In this document: piece after piece, positions 14,374 through 16,001 of the stretch
How positions within the stretch are numbered: position 1 is the first letter of the stretch
How the letters are laid out: each line of letters begins with the position of its first letter
Source: Micavibrio aeruginosavorus
GTDB lineage: Bacteria; Pseudomonadota; Alphaproteobacteria; Micavibrionales; Micavibrionaceae
DNA length: 16,001 nucleotides
Direction: 5' to 3'
NCBI GenBank assembly: GCA_003240795.1
Contig: QFNK01000012.1
Span: forward strand, 1 to 16,001
The notes under the pieces: model-generated
What the model was told of the DNA's origin: nothing
Databases searched by the model: none
The model's input: the letters and a program-made list of their open reading frames with translations, nothing else
Translations under genes and position numbers: made by a program

Positions 14374-15111
14374 CTAATAAGAATATTTTATAGGATTGGC
14401 CGAACCCCTTTTGCGATAAGCATCAGGAACTCTTTTTCCTATGTATTTTTCTTTGATTGCAGACGGAGCTTCCTTGCCAACGAAACCAAACCGCTTTGCT
14501 CTTTCTTCTGAGAGACCGGGGAAATTTTCAGGCGTAGCTTTATACCATTCTTGTGGTTCAAAAGCGCCCACAATTAATCCTTGTTGCACGGCCAAAACAT
14601 ACTTGGCTTGTCTAGCTTTGCTTAAACTTACCTTCCATGAATAACGTACTGCTTCTAAAATAGAAGAGCGTTCTTCGATAGATTTGTTCACATTGATCAT
14701 TAATATTGGGGTATTCGGATCAAAATCCGCAACTTGAGCCTCGTATCGAATTATAAGCTCTTCTGGATGCATCACACCTCTTTCATCAGAGTGATGTCCT
14801 CCAGATATATTGGTTGTCCCAAAATAAGCATCAAGAAGAGCAGCTTCAATTTCAAAGGCTGTTTTTTCATCTAATCCATGTCTATGAATTATTGGTAAAA
14901 CTTCTAAGCCTAATCTGTGTATTTCTCTTATTCTTTTAATTTTTTCAGAAGTATCATCTTCATCTGAACTGAGTTTTTCACCTGCCATGTGTTGGAAGAC
15001 ACGGTTGGCCTTGCCCTTGCCAACGTAAAAAGTTTCTCCATTTCTAGGATCTACAAGTCTATAAACATAATGCAGTAAATGATCTGAGACCTTAAGGCTA
15101 AATTTTTTCAT
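14374..15111 (-). CDS. GIY-YIG nuclease-domain protein (LEM-3-like type)
   Basis: A 245-residue protein whose N-terminal 100 residues match the LEM-3-like GIY-YIG fold: HYVYRLVDP (14-22) and FYVGKG (28-33) stand for the two signature strands, followed by Arg37, a helix with EIEAALLDA (87-95) holding the expected metal-binding Glu, and TNISGG (100-105). The second half (about 134-245) is a separate domain with RYSWK, YVLAVQQGLIVGAF (171-184), EWY and RFGFVGKEAP (207-216), seen in related uncharacterised proteins. The likely activity is DNA cleavage, but target and role are unknown. I start at the ATG before KKFSLK; the earlier TTG is unlikely. One counted row inside the gene (14881-14940) is 25% G+C, against roughly 65% in fabG (15601-15660), which points to horizontal acquisition. 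It lies antisense inside the fabD-fabG cluster. Confidence 0.85.
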   Translation of the reverse strand: MKKFSLKVSDHLLHYVYRLVDPRNGETFYVGKGKANRVFQHMAGEKLSSDEDDTSEKIKRIREIHRLGLEVLPIIHRHGLDEKTAFEIEAALLDAYFGTTNISGGHHSDERGVMHPEELIIRYEAQVADFDPNTPILMINVNKSIEERSSILEAVRYSWKVSLSKARQAKYVLAVQQGLIVGAFEPQEWYKATPENFPGLSEERAKRFGFVGKEAPSAIKEKYIGKRVPDAYRKRGSANPIKYSY

Positions 15112-15139
15112 GGTGAACAACTTAAAAAAATAATTTAAA

Positions 15140-15165
15140 AACAATTTAAATTACTAAAAATTGTT
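15140..15165. promoter_or_regulatory. Inverted repeat before fabG
   Basis: AACAATTT and AAATTGTT form a perfect 8-bp inverted repeat around a 10-bp AT-rich spacer, 20 bp before the fabG start and upstream of the divergent GIY-YIG gene. It is placed to act as an operator for either gene, or may mark the end of inserted DNA. fabG needs a promoter here because the preceding gene is antisense. Confidence 0.4.
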
Positions 15166-15185
15166 CCTACTCGAAAGGTTTTTTA

Positions 15186-15923
15186 ATGTTCTCTCTCCAA
15201 GGTAAAACGGCACTGGTCACGGGCGCGACGGGCGGCATCGGCGGCGCGATCGCAAAGGCACTGCACACGCAGGGCGCAACGGTCGGCATCACCGGCCGTA
15301 ACGAGGCAAAGCTGAAAGATCTGGCCGCCGAACTCGGTGACCGCGTTCACGTATTCGTCGCGGATCTCTCCACGTCCGAAGCCGCCGACACGCTGGTGAA
15401 GGAAGCCGAAGAGAAAATGGGGCAGGTCGATATCCTTGTGAACAATGCAGGCCTCACGCGCGACGGTCTTTCCATGCGTATGAAGGACGAGGACTGGCAG
15501 CAGGTAATCGACGTCAACCTGACGGCGACCTTCAAACTCGCCCGCGCGGTTCAGCGCGGCATGATGAAGCGCCGTTGGGGGCGCATTATCAACATCGCCT
15601 CCGTTGTCGGCGTCACGGGCAATCCGGGCCAGTGCAACTACGTGGCCTCCAAGGCCGGTATGATCGGCTGGTCCAAAGCGATGGCGGCCGAAATCGCCTC
15701 CCGCAACATCACGGTCAACTGCGTCGCACCGGGGTTTATCGCCACGGCCATGACCGAAGTGCTGACCGACGACCAGAAGGCGAAGATCAATTCTACCATT
15801 CCGGCGGGCAAAATGGGCTCCTCCGAAGACATCGCGGGCGCGGTTGCCTATCTAGCATCCGATGTCGCTGGCTATGTCACCGGCTCCACCATCCACGTCA
15901 ACGGCGGCATGGCGATGATCTAG
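15186..15923 (+). CDS. fabG: 3-oxoacyl-ACP reductase
   Basis: NADPH-dependent reductase of the elongation cycle, converting 3-oxoacyl-ACP to 3-hydroxyacyl-ACP. The 245-residue short-chain dehydrogenase has the cofactor motif TGATGGIG (12-19), Asp60 in VADLS, NNAG (86-89), and the full catalytic set Asn111, Ser139, Tyr152 and Lys156 (YVASK). The stretch LTRDGLSMRMKDEDW (90-104) and the end GSTIHVNGGMAMI are characteristic of FabG rather than other SDRs. The start ATG has AAAGG 7 bp upstream. The position after fabD (with one antisense gene between) agrees with the fatty acid cluster; acpP would be expected next but the window ends. All catalytic residues are intact. Confidence 0.96.
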   Translation: MFSLQGKTALVTGATGGIGGAIAKALHTQGATVGITGRNEAKLKDLAAELGDRVHVFVADLSTSEAADTLVKEAEEKMGQVDILVNNAGLTRDGLSMRMKDEDWQQVIDVNLTATFKLARAVQRGMMKRRWGRIINIASVVGVTGNPGQCNYVASKAGMIGWSKAMAAEIASRNITVNCVAPGFIATAMTEVLTDDQKAKINSTIPAGKMGSSEDIAGAVAYLASDVAGYVTGSTIHVNGGMAMI

Positions 15924-15935
15924 CCATAAAAAGGT

Positions 15936-15951
15936 CAAGATTGAATTCTTG
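15936..15951 (+). terminator. Weak hairpin after fabG
   Basis: CAAGA and TCTTG pair over a 6-nt loop, followed by CTTTTC. The 5-bp, AT-rich stem and short T-run make this a doubtful terminator. The last 78 bases of the window otherwise hold no recognisable gene. Confidence 0.2.
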
Positions 15952-16001
15952 CTTTTCGGCCCGCTAAAGGCTTAAGAAACACCCGTCTTTTCAATGAAAA
16001 G

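Noticed and set aside
1..16001. CRISPR arrays, tRNA genes and insertion sequences
   Set aside because: No regularly spaced direct repeats, tRNA cloverleaf or transposase frame was seen on either strand.

Overview
The window looks like chromosomal DNA of a GC-rich alphaproteobacterium; I cannot place it to order. The main reason is gene order. The ribosomal operon rpsF-rpsR-rplI, then dnaB and alr, with fabD-fabG diverging on the other side, is a familiar alphaproteobacterial block. The protein families agree: a long PBP1A with a tail, and an MlaE/MlaF pair beside alr.

Layout. 1-534 (+) is the 3' end of a periplasmic DsbD-domain protein. 544-6047 (-) is an envelope run transcribed alr > mlaE > mlaF > mrcA (D-alanine supply, lipid-transport ABC core, peptidoglycan synthase). 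6146-6936 (+) holds two translationally coupled small genes of unknown function that look like diverged tandem paralogues. 6933-8426 (-) is dnaB, with a perfect DnaA box just upstream. 8588-8828 (+) is a strongly self-complementary non-coding region ending in an intrinsic terminator; only 24 bp later starts a secreted Cys-rich protein with a DUF1566/Lcl_C (C-type-lectin-like) C-terminus (8853-10133). 10205-11561 (-) is rpsF-rpsR-rplI with its promoter, leader hairpin and terminator. 11789-12697 (+) is a family 2 glycosyltransferase and 12704-13024 (-) an unknown 106-residue protein. 13410-14369 (+) is fabD and 15186-15923 (+) fabG; between them lies an AT-rich GIY-YIG gene on the opposite strand (14374-15111).

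Housekeeping genes form a conserved scaffold, and the unfamiliar material sits in its joints: between alr and dnaB, between dnaB and rplI, between rpsF and fabD, and between fabD and fabG. The most interesting element is the structured RNA in front of the lectin-like gene. Its four long-range helices nest inside one another, its 5' end can pair perfectly with the terminator hairpin, and there is no room for another promoter before the gene. This is the architecture of a terminator-controlled leader, and I do not recognise it as a known riboswitch class. The gene it precedes has a C-terminal lectin-type end resembling targets of diversity-generating retroelements, though no reverse transcriptase or template repeat is in the window.
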